From assembly GCF_001522865.1 (NCBI RefSeq), contig NZ_LOWB01000131.1:17369-81368 (forward strand): a DNA stretch of 64,000 bases. Direction: 5' to 3'. The position numbers and the translations under genes were made by a program. Under the pieces are notes generated by a model. That model saw only the letters and a program-made list of their open reading frames with translations, did no database searches and was not told where the DNA came from. Position 1 is the stretch's first letter, and each line of letters opens with the position of its first letter. This document shows positions 46,385 to 54,310 of the stretch, piece by piece. The DNA comes from Burkholderia sp. TSV86. GTDB taxonomy: Bacteria; Pseudomonadota; Gammaproteobacteria; Burkholderiales; Burkholderiaceae.

Positions 46385-47401
46385 TCAGACTGTGTAGGGC
46401 GCCGGGAAGAAGTCCGGCATGCTCGTCATCCGTGCTTCGTCGAGATCGTTCAGAATGGCCTGTGCGACCGCGAGGTCGAGAATCCCCATGCCAAACGGCG
46501 AGAAGATCCGCGTCCGTCCGGTGTCCGGCTTGATCTGACCGCGGATCAAGGCCGCGGCACCGCCGTCGACAAAGTCGCTGTGTCCGCACTGCTGTTGGGC
46601 CAGGTGCAGCGAGGTCTGAGCCTTCATGCAATGCTCGGGATCGTCCGCCACGTTCTGGCTGGCAAGGATGAGGTCCGCTGAGATATCGCGCAGCGACATA
46701 TGCAGCACGGTCGGTGCATGGCGAAACCAGTCCTGTTCGGCGACATACGGCACGGTGGCCGAGGTTGCGAACAGAATCATGTCGGATTCCGAAATCGTGG
46801 TGCGCAACTCGGCGCTTCGCGAGCGGCCGACCAGGCTGGCGCATTTGTCGCGGAACAGCGAAGCGCGCGCGTCCGACAGGTCGGACACGCACAATTCATC
46901 GATCACCCAGCCCAGGCGTGCCAGCAACTGCACCACACCCAGCGCGATCGGACCCGCGCCTACGACGCCGAGACTGCGGATCCGCCCTGGCGTCGGGTGC
47001 AGATGGGTCGCGCCCACCACAGCGGATGCCGCGGTACGGGCGGCGCTGATCAGGCTGCCCTCCATGCAGGCAAGCGGATAGCCGGTCTCGCGGCTGTTGA
47101 CCAGCAGCACGGCGGAGGCGCGATCGAGTCCACGATCGACGTTGGCCGGGAAGCTCGCGATCCATTTGATGCCGGTGATCGGCGGCTCGCTTTCGATCGA
47201 CGCGGGCAGCGCGATGATCCGATTGCGTGGCTCATTCGGAAATCGCAGGAAATAGCTGTCGGGGTTGACCGTATGGCCGTCCGCGTCGTGCTGATAGGCC
47301 CGGCACACCAGGTCGAAGACCTCGCGGGGATGCTGTTCGAGCCAGGCTGAAATGCTGGGCGCGCCGATCATCTTGAAAGGCGGGGGAGCGAGTCTGTTCA
47401 T
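46385..47401 (-). CDS. sbnB: N-(2-amino-2-carboxyethyl)-L-glutamate dehydrogenase (SbnB family)
   Basis: A 338-residue protein of the ornithine cyclodeaminase/mu-crystallin family. The NAD-binding site is GVVGAGPIALGVVQLL near residue 145; GIKWIASFPANVDRGLDRAS and VDGGAAALIRGQI match SbnB. SbnB oxidises N-(1-amino-1-carboxyl-2-ethyl)-glutamate, made by SbnA, to 2-oxoglutarate and L-2,3-diaminopropionate. This predicts a diaminopropionate supply for the adjacent NRPS. The ATG at 47401 was chosen; an open frame extends upstream into the end of the previous gene, and the ribosome site is weak, which suggests coupling to it. Confidence 0.88.
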   Translation of the reverse strand: MNRLAPPPFKMIGAPSISAWLEQHPREVFDLVCRAYQHDADGHTVNPDSYFLRFPNEPRNRIIALPASIESEPPITGIKWIASFPANVDRGLDRASAVLLVNSRETGYPLACMEGSLISAARTAASAVVGATHLHPTPGRIRSLGVVGAGPIALGVVQLLARLGWVIDELCVSDLSDARASLFRDKCASLVGRSRSAELRTTISESDMILFATSATVPYVAEQDWFRHAPTVLHMSLRDISADLILASQNVADDPEHCMKAQTSLHLAQQQCGHSDFVDGGAAALIRGQIKPDTGRTRIFSPFGMGILDLAVAQAILNDLDEARMTSMPDFFPAPYTV

Positions 47402-47426
47402 CGGAGAAGTTGGCAAAGGATGCGTG

Positions 47427-48758
47427 TCAGGAAAGAGCGGCCTCTTGCATTTGCACCGAGGCAACGTGCGGCAGACTCGGGAAATGCTCGGCCACCCAGT
47501 CGGGTGAGAAAATCGTGTCGACGTAGCGATCCCCCATGTCCGGGGAAATGGCCACTACGCAGGAATCCGGCGGGATGTGCTGCGCATGCTGGCGCACGCC
47601 GCACAGCACCGTGCCGGTGGAGCCGCCGAACAGCATGCCCTGCCGGGCCAGGTTCCGGCACATGTCGACCGTGTCCGCCTCCGGGATCATCAACAACGCA
47701 TCGTAACGGGATTGCGCGCGAATGGCGGGCGGCGTGCTAGTGCCCAGCCCCGGAATATGGCGTTTGCCTGGAGGCTGGCCGAACGTGACCGAGCCTACGC
47801 TGTCGACGGCAATGATCCGGGTATGCGGGGAATGTTCCCGCAGGTAGCGCGAGACGCCGCCCAGCGTCCCGGTCGTGCCGGCGCCCACGAAGACGAAGTC
47901 AGGCTTCTCGAACTGCTTCAGGATTTCCGGACCGGTGGAGTGGTAATGTGCGAGAACGTTCTCGTCATTCTCGTACTGGTTGATCCACACCAGCCCGGTA
48001 TCCTCGGCCAGCATCGACCGGATCAGCCGAATCCGCGAGCCCAGGAAGCCTCGCTGATATCGAATGTTCCGCTGCGCGAAAAGCGTGGGCAGGATGTCGC
48101 AAGTCGGTTTTTGCAGGAACAGACAATTGCGCAGCAGTTGCGCGACGCTCGGGTATGTGTAGACGATCTCGACTTGTTTGCGCACACCGCGGCGGCGCAG
48201 GTAATCGTCAAGCATCAGCGTCGTTTCGATTGGCGCGATTCCACACTGGTGCGGCACGTTGTGCGTCTTGGGAAAGGTTACGGTGATGAATACGCGGCCG
48301 CGTTCAATGGCCGCCAAGCGTTGCGCGAGCTGACGGGCAGGATCGTACTGATAGAAATGATCGCCGGCTTCCGGCAGCCCCTCGATGCGCTCTGGCGCGG
48401 GTATGCAACCGGTCGCGATCACGAGGTAGTCGTAGCCATATCGCTGGCCGCTGCGTGTGTGGACCTGCTGCGCGGGGAAATCGAAGGATTCGACGCCGTC
48501 GACGACGAAATCGATTTCGGGCCGCAGCAACGATCGCTCGGAACGCACAAGATCCTCGCGCAGTGCAGCTCCGAATGCAACGTACATGAAAGCGGGTTTG
48601 TAGAAATGATCAGGCGAATCGGACAACAGGATCAGCGATACACGCTTATCGATCAATTCACCAAACAGCTTCGCGGCAAGTTGATTCGCGAGCATCGTGC
48701 CGCCGAGGCCGCCGCCGACGATCAGGACCCGGATCGGCTGCATCGCGTGCCTCTTCAT
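47427..48758 (-). CDS. Chimeric protein: SQR-like FAD half fused to SbnA C-terminal half
   Basis: A 443-residue open frame built of two unrelated halves. Residues 1-230 resemble sulfide:quinone oxidoreductase: IVGGGLGGTMLANQLA nucleotide site, YDYLVIATGC at Cys118, and FPKTHNVPHQCGIAPIE with Cys172, then EIVYTYPSVAQLL. From about residue 237 (GSRIRLIRSML) it becomes SbnA-like, the PLP enzyme making the diaminopropionate precursor: NQYEN.NVLAHY, phosphate loop GAGTTGTLGG, AVDSVGSVTFGQPP, GGSTG. The SQR part lacks its C-terminal membrane and third-Cys region; the SbnA part lacks the first 120 or so residues with the catalytic Lys (SxKDR) and TSGN loop. Joined near 48050. Strong GGAGGG site at the start. 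Either a natural fusion or a deletion product; catalysis by either half is doubtful. Confidence 0.82.
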   Translation of the reverse strand: MKRHAMQPIRVLIVGGGLGGTMLANQLAAKLFGELIDKRVSLILLSDSPDHFYKPAFMYVAFGAALREDLVRSERSLLRPEIDFVVDGVESFDFPAQQVHTRSGQRYGYDYLVIATGCIPAPERIEGLPEAGDHFYQYDPARQLAQRLAAIERGRVFITVTFPKTHNVPHQCGIAPIETTLMLDDYLRRRGVRKQVEIVYTYPSVAQLLRNCLFLQKPTCDILPTLFAQRNIRYQRGFLGSRIRLIRSMLAEDTGLVWINQYENDENVLAHYHSTGPEILKQFEKPDFVFVGAGTTGTLGGVSRYLREHSPHTRIIAVDSVGSVTFGQPPGKRHIPGLGTSTPPAIRAQSRYDALLMIPEADTVDMCRNLARQGMLFGGSTGTVLCGVRQHAQHIPPDSCVVAISPDMGDRYVDTIFSPDWVAEHFPSLPHVASVQMQEAALS

Positions 48759-48838
48759 CGGCTGGCCCTCCGATAAACCGCGGTCGATCGACGCAACGGG
48801 AACGGCTGACGGATGGCTTCTTGCATGACGGGTGGCAT
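48755..48838 (-). CDS. 27-residue leader-like ORF coupled to the chimera gene
   Basis: A short frame, MPPVMQEAIRQPFPLRRSTA and a basic end (VYRRASR), begins at 48838 behind AAGAGGAGCAGAC, one of the best ribosome sites in the area. Its stop TGA overlaps the ATG of the SQR-SbnA chimera (ATGA), so it is placed for coupled translation as the first ORF of the NRPS operon. It has no known domain. It might be a leader, or the 5' end of a gene lost when the region was rearranged. Confidence 0.45.
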   Translation of the reverse strand: MPPVMQEAIRQPFPLRRSTAVYRRASR

Positions 48839-49606
48839 GTCTGCTCCTCTTGATGGGCAGCGAAACCGATTTGAATGTGAATGCGCGTGAGAATGTGCTG
48901 CTTCTTGTATTTTCGAATTTCCGTTGAAATGGAAATTACGAAAAAATTTAGGTGAAGTCAAATTTGAATTTCCGATTCAAATTTCGGCTTGTCGATTTTT
49001 GAAATGTCATTTGATATTGTTTTTGAAAATTACATGGGAATTCGATGCATGATTGTCAGGTGAGAGGTGCATGGACTGCGGAGCCGGCTGGTTATGGTGA
49101 CGCTCTGTGTTGTCGAGCCTGGTGTGCATAAAGAATCGGTCGATTTGAAATTGATATATAAATCTGTATTTTGAATTTGCTGTAACGAAAAATTCTTTTG
49201 GTGAATTTTTGATTGAGAAATTTTTATGAATTAAAGTTGATTGGTATTTATAAAAATTAAACTTATAGAGATGAGGCGATTGTATCGGTAAATTTATGAA
49301 AAAAGATTGATCGAGAAATTTTAATATGCTCGTTGAGTATCGTCGTCAGCGCATCCTGATGAGGATCGACGCGAGAGTTATCCTGAGCATGATCCACCAA
49401 TGGATGGCGCCGCCGGGCGGGACGACGCGTTTTTCGTCCATGTGGAGCACGCTGTAGTGAGGAGGGGAAGGACGTTGGCATGGATGGTGCAAGCCGCCGT
49501 TGTATCGCACAGCCGGACGGCGTTTATTGGCAGCGCATGAATCGAGTTGCGAGCGCGTCTGCTGCGCGCCACGCGTGGTCAGGGGGGGCTTCCACGCGGA
49601 TTCACT
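48839..49606. other. AT-rich non-coding stretch upstream of the NRPS operon
   Basis: Nearly 770 bases with no supported gene. From 48890 to 49330 the sequence is strikingly AT-rich (runs such as TTTGAAAATT and ATTTATAAAAATTAA), unlike the surrounding chromosome; from 49380 to 49600 it is GC-rich again with frames lacking recognisable domains. The AT-rich part probably contains the NRPS operon promoter and is a likely target for H-NS-type silencing. Confidence 0.5.
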
Positions 49607-50245
49607 CTATTGCGATTTCTTTGAAGCCTCGGCAAGCATCGCTTCACCTACGGCAGATGCTCCGCGCGCACTCAACGCTTCACCCGCGCCGCGAATATCC
49701 CGAGCCTCCTTATTTTGGCCGAGCTTGCTTTTGCCGACCAAGCGCGTGATCTCTATCTGTATGCCTATGATTGCCTTGAGCATCGTGTCGATATAGTCGT
49801 TGGGCGCATCCCCCATCTTCCAAGGCTTCGGCTGCGATGCTTCATGTGTGCGCGTCAGGCGAGCGACGATCCCGCGGACGTCGCGCTCGTCGTCGAGAAT
49901 TGCGATGCGCCCATGCGCGTGGACGACCATGTAGTTCCAGGTCGGCACCTGTTTGTGAAATTCATGCTTGCTTGGATACCAGTTTGGCGAGATATAGGCG
50001 TCGCCTGCGTGAAAAACCACGAGCACTTCGTCGCCATTCGCTATGTCATGCCACACCGGATTGGCTCGCGCGACATGTGCACGCAACATGCCCAACTCAC
50101 CTTCGTTTGACGAAAGTTCAAACGGAATGTGATTGGCGTCGAGTCCGCTTGTCCCGTGGGTAATCAGTGTACCGAACGGGTGTTGGGCAATGCGCTCGTG
50201 CAGCACATCCTTGCTGTTTTCTGCGAAATGGGCGGGTACGTACAT
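49607..50245 (-). CDS. paiB: FMN-binding negative transcriptional regulator PaiB
   Basis: A 212-residue PaiB-family protein with a split-barrel flavin-binding fold. MYVPAHFAENSKDVLHERIA opens it; GTLITHGTSGLDANHIPFEL, YISPNWYPSKHEFHKQVPTWNY and VHAHGRIAILDD are the family landmarks. PaiB in Bacillus works with the acetyltransferase PaiA; here the GNAT remnant starting 170 bases upstream, on the other strand, may be a trace of a partner. The C-terminal ~35 residues (ARDIRGAGEALSARG...) are Ala-rich and variable. Confidence 0.9.
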   Translation of the reverse strand: MYVPAHFAENSKDVLHERIAQHPFGTLITHGTSGLDANHIPFELSSNEGELGMLRAHVARANPVWHDIANGDEVLVVFHAGDAYISPNWYPSKHEFHKQVPTWNYMVVHAHGRIAILDDERDVRGIVARLTRTHEASQPKPWKMGDAPNDYIDTMLKAIIGIQIEITRLVGKSKLGQNKEARDIRGAGEALSARGASAVGEAMLAEASKKSQ

Positions 50246-50413
50246 ACGGCTGTCTCTGACTGTCGAGAGGGATGGGATGAAGAATCGGACATTGCGATGG
50301 TTGCAAATTTGCCCGGGAAGTAGTTTATTCTGTCGTCCTGGTTTTTCGAAACGGATGCAATGTTTCTGTGCCGGTTGCTGTACTTAATCCGATAGCATAA
50401 GGATTTGGCATTT

Positions 50414-50566
50414 GTGATCACGGTACGCCTGCTGGATACCGAAGACGCTGAACGCTTCAGATCGTTGCGGCTGCTTGCCATTGAAAATTCGCCCACATCG
50501 ATATGGCCAACCTGGGGCGAGGAAGTGGCGAGGCCAATCGCCCAAGTGCAGGATCGCATTCGTTAA
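50414..50566 (+). pseudogene. N-terminal remnant of a GNAT acetyltransferase
   Basis: A GTG-started frame of 50 codons translates VITVRLLDTEDAERFRSLRL followed by LAIENSPTSIWPTWGEEVAR and PIAQVQDRIR, then TAA. This is the standard opening of GNAT N-acetyltransferases (beta1-alpha1 with RxLxxxDAxxFRxLRLxALxxSPxAFxxxxEEE). The acetyl-CoA motif Q/RxxGxG/A is missing because the frame stops and unrelated DNA follows. It is a truncated gene. Confidence 0.6.
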
Positions 50567-50611
50567 TATCACGGCACCGCGTTTTCGTCGATAACCGGTG
50601 CATCATCGTAC

Positions 50612-51031
50612 TCACTCGCCAAGCAAATGCAGCACGATATCGCGCCGATGGGCGGCACGTCGGTGTTCGAAAAGATAAATGCCTTGCCAAGTGCCGAGTA
50701 CCATGCGCCCATGTTCGACAGGAATCGCCAACTGCACGCTTGTAAGCGCCGTGCGTAAATGCGCAGGCATATCGTCGAGACCTTCCGCATCGTGCTCATA
50801 CCGGGTTTCGTCCTCGGGCGCGAGAGCTTCGAAATAACGCTCCAGGTCGCGCCGTACAGATGGGTCTGCATTTTCCTGAATAAGCAGCGAAGCCGACGTA
50901 TGCCGACAGAACAACGTAAGCAGTCCAGTGCGAACCGGCTGCTGCGCGACGAACGCGCGAACCTGCGGTGTGAACTCGACAAGGCCGCGTCCGCGTGCCT
51001 CAACGGTAATGTGTTGAATAATCTGCTGCAT
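50612..51031 (-). CDS. yjbQ: YjbQ/UPF0047-family protein
   Basis: A 139-residue protein of the UPF0047 family. It shows the family signatures GLLTLFCRHTSASLLIQENAD, DDMPAHLRTALTSVQLAIPV and LGTWQGIYLFEHR. Members have weak thiamine-phosphate synthase activity and a conserved His/Glu site, but their cellular role is not settled. Start at 51031 is the first ATG. It lies 21 bases downstream of the thioredoxin gene in the same direction, so the two may be co-transcribed. Confidence 0.9.
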   Translation of the reverse strand: MQQIIQHITVEARGRGLVEFTPQVRAFVAQQPVRTGLLTLFCRHTSASLLIQENADPSVRRDLERYFEALAPEDETRYEHDAEGLDDMPAHLRTALTSVQLAIPVEHGRMVLGTWQGIYLFEHRRAAHRRDIVLHLLGE

Positions 51032-51052
51032 GGCTATTGGGCGGCGGTGCGC

Positions 51053-51379
51053 TTACGCGAGCGCATTGAAACCGTCGGTTTCGATCTGTTCGGCATTTGC
51101 GGGGCGAACGATACGCGCGACTTCGACTCCATCGCGCAAGAACACCAACGTTGGCCAAAGCTTGATGCGAAACGAGCGGCCAAGCGGCCGGCCGGGACCG
51201 TCTTCGATTTTCAGGTGACGAATGGTTGGATGTGCCGAAAATGAATCGCGAATCGCAGGTTGCGCAGCCGCACAGATGCTGCACCAATTGGCGCCGAACT
51301 CGATGACGGTTGCGCCGGCGAACGAGTCGATTTCCGCGCGGGTGGGTGCGTCGGCGGTATAAGCTTGCGAAGTAGTCAT
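51053..51379 (-). CDS. Thioredoxin-like protein
   Basis: A 108-residue thioredoxin-fold protein. The redox motif is ANWCSICAAAQPAI, i.e. WCSIC in place of WCGPC, and the cis-proline is in KLWPTLVFLRDG. The first 15 residues are a short leader and no export signal is present, so it acts in the cytoplasm as a small thiol-disulfide reductant. ATG at 51379 follows TAGGGGACAGG. The yjbQ gene follows 21 bases later. Confidence 0.88.
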   Translation of the reverse strand: MTTSQAYTADAPTRAEIDSFAGATVIEFGANWCSICAAAQPAIRDSFSAHPTIRHLKIEDGPGRPLGRSFRIKLWPTLVFLRDGVEVARIVRPANAEQIETDGFNALA

Positions 51380-51652
51380 CCTGTCCCCTACGGGTTTGAC
51401 ATAAATATTGGCTTTGCCTGGGCCGTGTTCGAGGCCAGCGATTTTACTGTAACGGAAAAGCCGAGGGAGTGTGGAGAGCCGCCTAGGTTGCGCGGCTACG
51501 GTTTGCGATGTCGAACTTGCCGCTTGCCGGGATCGGCAACGCAATTTCGGTGATTACGTTTGTGACGTGCTGATATCTTTGGCCGATATGCGGCGTCTAC
51601 GATCCGCAGCGCAATAGAATTCTGTCTTCCAATCCATTTCACAAGGAATTGC

Positions 51653-52150
51653 ATGCTCACGATTCGGCCGATGACCGGCGAGGATTTCGCGTATTTCTGG
51701 CCTATCTACCGCGCAGTGGTGGGCGCGCAGGAAACTTACGCGTTCGATCCCGCGCCGACACAAGAAGCCGCACGGGCCTTGTGGATCGATGCACCGCTTT
51801 GCACGTGGGTCGTGGAAGAAGACGGCGCGTTGCTAGGGTCATATTTTCTAAAGGCAAATGCGGCGGGACCGGGTGACCATGTTTGCAATTGCGGGTACAT
51901 GGTCGGCGAGGCGTCGCGCGGGCGTGGCATCGCGCGGCTGATGTGCGAGCATTCGCAGCAGATCGCGCGCGAACGCGGTTTTTTGGCAATGCAATTCAAT
52001 TCGGTCGTGGCGGCCAACGAGATTGCGGTTGCCCTATGGCAAAAACTGGGCTTCGAAATCGTCGGACGTCTGCCCCGGGCGTATCGCCATGCGCGGTTCG
52101 GATTGGTCGATAGTCTCGTGATGTACAAATGGTTGGGCGAGCACGCATAG
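51653..52150 (+). CDS. GNAT-family N-acetyltransferase
   Basis: A 165-residue GNAT enzyme. The opening LTIRPMTGEDFAYFWPIYRA, the acetyl-CoA motif EASRGRGIARLMCEHSQQIA and the closing NEIAVALWQKLGFEIVGRLP are diagnostic. Members acetylate amines of small molecules or proteins; substrate is unknown. The ATG at 51653 follows CACAAGGAATTGC. It is convergent with the metalloenzyme gene next door. Confidence 0.9.
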   Translation: MLTIRPMTGEDFAYFWPIYRAVVGAQETYAFDPAPTQEAARALWIDAPLCTWVVEEDGALLGSYFLKANAAGPGDHVCNCGYMVGEASRGRGIARLMCEHSQQIARERGFLAMQFNSVVAANEIAVALWQKLGFEIVGRLPRAYRHARFGLVDSLVMYKWLGEHA

Positions 52151-52231
52151 GTTCATCCGGTGCGGCCTCGCGCTCCGGCGACCCGGAAGACGCGGGCATG
52201 CGCCGGGAAGCACGGCCCGGATACGATAACG

Positions 52232-53188
52232 TCAAACGGTGAATGCGCCGTCGTCGAACACCGTTCTGTCGTCCAACATCAGAGTGCCCTTGGCGAAGAT
52301 GAGGTCTAAGTGGTGGCTGCCCTGTTCACCGCCTCCCAGGCCCAGATGCATACCCGGATGCCGTTCCTCGAAACCGGCGTTGCGGCCGTATAAGCCCTTG
52401 ATGCCGAGATTCGTGCCGATGCCGAACTCCTCGATCTTGCGATGATTCGCATGCCGGTTCAGGTACGACGCGAAATCTTGCCGGAAGCCTGCATGATCGC
52501 TGTCAAAATCGACAATCGTGCTGTTCTCGATATGCAAGGTCGCGAACCGTTCGACAACTTTGTATTTGACCGCAAACGGAATCGTGCTGAGGAAGGTGCC
52601 GCTGAAGACGATCGAGCCGTGCAGATCGGTGATGTGCGTCGCGATTTCGCCCGGTACGACATCGAGGTTGCCCATGCCGTCCACGCTGGTCCACTTCTGG
52701 TCACGCGTCAATGAGCCCGCCAGCTTATTACCCGATTCGTCGACGAATCGTATCCGCGACGCATGCAAGGCTATGTCGATCAGCCGGTTGTTGCGTATCG
52801 CGATGTCATCGAGCGACTCCGAGAACGCTTCGTCGAGATGTGGGCCATAGTCTTTGAACAGCACTGATTTGCTCCAGTGCTCAACGATCGCCGGCCGAAT
52901 GGCCGCAAGAAAAGGCGGCCCATTTGGCGACGGCGTTGGCAAGCACGACGAGTCGTATAGCAAAACGAACAAGTCGGCGTGATCGAGCGCCTTGATGACG
53001 TCGCTGGGCGGTGTGCTTTCCAAACAGACGATGGCTGTGTCGAAGGATGTGGGCGGCGCGGAAAACGCGCGCAACGCAATATCACGATTACGTGCATCGT
53101 AGCCAATCAGCAGCTTGCTCTTGTCACCGCGTGCGAGCTTGTCGCGCAGCGCCGGGTGAAAGCCGAGTGCACGGTGCAGATTCAGCAT
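52232..53188 (-). CDS. M29 aminopeptidase / NicX-like metalloenzyme
   Basis: A 318-residue protein with the fold shared by M29 aminopeptidases and the 2,5-dihydroxypyridine dioxygenase NicX. The C-terminal region carries the likely metal ligands: IEEFGIGTN (Glu), GFEERHPGMHLGLG (Glu, His) and EQGSHHLDLIF (His, Asp). The N-terminal half is an open alpha/beta domain with ADLFVLLYDSS. The ATG at 53188 follows GGAGACATGC; the frame is open for 35 more codons without a good start. A 40-codon ORF ends 58 bases upstream on the same strand, so the two look like one operon. Peptidase versus ring-cleaving activity cannot be decided. Confidence 0.72.
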   Translation of the reverse strand: MLNLHRALGFHPALRDKLARGDKSKLLIGYDARNRDIALRAFSAPPTSFDTAIVCLESTPPSDVIKALDHADLFVLLYDSSCLPTPSPNGPPFLAAIRPAIVEHWSKSVLFKDYGPHLDEAFSESLDDIAIRNNRLIDIALHASRIRFVDESGNKLAGSLTRDQKWTSVDGMGNLDVVPGEIATHITDLHGSIVFSGTFLSTIPFAVKYKVVERFATLHIENSTIVDFDSDHAGFRQDFASYLNRHANHRKIEEFGIGTNLGIKGLYGRNAGFEERHPGMHLGLGGGEQGSHHLDLIFAKGTLMLDDRTVFDDGAFTV

Positions 53189-53246
53189 GCATGTCTCCGA
53201 AAGCGGCGGAAGAGATAGCACCCTTCCGCCAAGCAATGTGGCTTGC

Positions 53247-53369
53247 TCAGACCGGCCAAAGCGCGGTGCCGAACGGTACCACGGCGTCTTCAACCATCAT
53301 GTCGACGGCTTGCGGATGCGTGTCTTCCTGCATCCAATCGAGCAAGTCGATTTGTTGATTTTCTTGCAT
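53247..53369 (-). CDS. 40-residue peptide, candidate precursor or small partner
   Basis: A short gene encoding MQENQQIDLLDWMQEDTHPQ then AVDMMVEDAVVPFGTALWPV. The first 28 residues are acidic and could form a helix (a leader-like part); the last 12 are hydrophobic with Pro, Gly and Trp, like a core peptide. It has AGGAGAATTGAC directly before its ATG, a very good ribosome site. It precedes the M29/NicX-like gene by 58 bases on the same strand. It matches no precursor family I know. Whether it is a modified peptide precursor, an unmodified small partner, or a leader ORF is not known. Confidence 0.55.
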   Translation of the reverse strand: MQENQQIDLLDWMQEDTHPQAVDMMVEDAVVPFGTALWPV

Positions 53370-54026
53370 GTCAATTCTCCTGGTGTGGTGAACCGGGGTT
53401 ATTAAACATGGCGGATTGACCGCCGCAACCTGCTCGGCATTCTTAATACCTTACAAGTCCATTTGATGTTACTTGGGGATTTTATTGAACGCAATCTTGA
53501 TTTTGGTTTTGCGTTGTGTGTGCTAAACAAATGAGGATTTTGTTTTTTTGATAGCTGTTGTGCGGGTGAGGATTTGTGTTTTAATTTCGATTGGTCGACA
53601 GTTTCTGTTTTTGGAATTTGTGAGTGTGCATCACAGTAATCCGGTGGCGAGCGGTCTTGGCTTCCAGCCGATGAGCGACGGATCGTTCGATAATCAGGGG
53701 GATGTGGGTAATACAGCTTGTTTTGTACAAAATCATCCGCAAGGAATTCACGGTTCGTATTTGTTCAAACGCAAACGCAAACGTAGTGCGGCATATGAAT
53801 TTCCACGAGTGATGCGGAAGACCATTGGATAATTAATTTATCTGCTTATTTAATTTGACCGATTCGATGCTCGGGCCCATGTGTAGGGATTATTCGGAAA
53901 TGAAATGCGGGCAATCTGTCGAACCCGAGATTCATGCCGGGCGGCGTGGCAGACGGGGGGCTGGTGGCTGGCAGATCCCACGGTTTGCCTGGCAAGTAGA
54001 TAAAAGAGTGCTTCTTTGATTGGCGC
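53370..54026. other. AT-rich intergenic stretch, no gene recognised
   Basis: About 660 bases, AT-rich from 53430 to 53880. A plus-strand frame at 53548-53832 (94 codons) is open but has no domain or good ribosome site. It likely contains the promoter of the 40-codon ORF. Confidence 0.4.
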
Positions 54027-54042
54027 GGCGCCTGGAGGCGCC
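54027..54042 (-). terminator. Short hairpin behind CsbD gene
   Basis: GGCGCC-TGGA-GGCGCC, 16 bases after the CsbD stop on the minus strand, with a modestly A/T-rich run further on. Probable terminator of the three-gene stress operon; the stem is short. Confidence 0.4.
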
Positions 54043-54058
54043 ACGCATCACACCGGTT

Positions 54059-54256
54059 TTACAGGTCGCGGTCGAAATCCTTTAACTGCTTTTCTGCTTC
54101 GTCCCGCGCGATCCCGTAGCGCTCCTGGATCTTGCCCGCCAGATACTCGCGGTTGCCTTCGGCGACTGCGAGATCATCGTCGGTCAGCTTGCCCCATTTG
54201 GCCTTCAGCTTGCCGGTGAGTTGTTTCCATTGGCCCTTGATCTTGTCTTCGTTCAT
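54059..54256 (-). CDS. CsbD-family stress protein
   Basis: A 65-residue CsbD-like protein starting MNEDKIKGQWKQLTGKLKAK, with WGKLTDDDLAVAEGNREYLAGKIQERYG being the family core. CsbD proteins are abundant under general stress; the mechanism is unknown. It follows the BON gene by 54 bases on the same strand. A second, different CsbD gene lies at 57.1 kb. Start follows TAGGAGCACACG. Confidence 0.9.
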   Translation of the reverse strand: MNEDKIKGQWKQLTGKLKAKWGKLTDDDLAVAEGNREYLAGKIQERYGIARDEAEKQLKDFDRDL

Positions 54257-54310
54257 CGTGTGCTCCTATTGGCGAGTTGAAAATGCAAACGGCTGAAACC
54301 GGTGGACAGG

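Noticed and set aside
49380..49600. Frames near paiB that could be a decayed regulator or acetyltransferase.
   Set aside because: No segment of more than about 20 residues could be matched to any family by eye.
53548..53832. A 94-codon ORF upstream of the 40-residue peptide gene.
   Set aside because: AT-rich chance frame without a ribosome site or domain; not accepted as part of the candidate peptide system.
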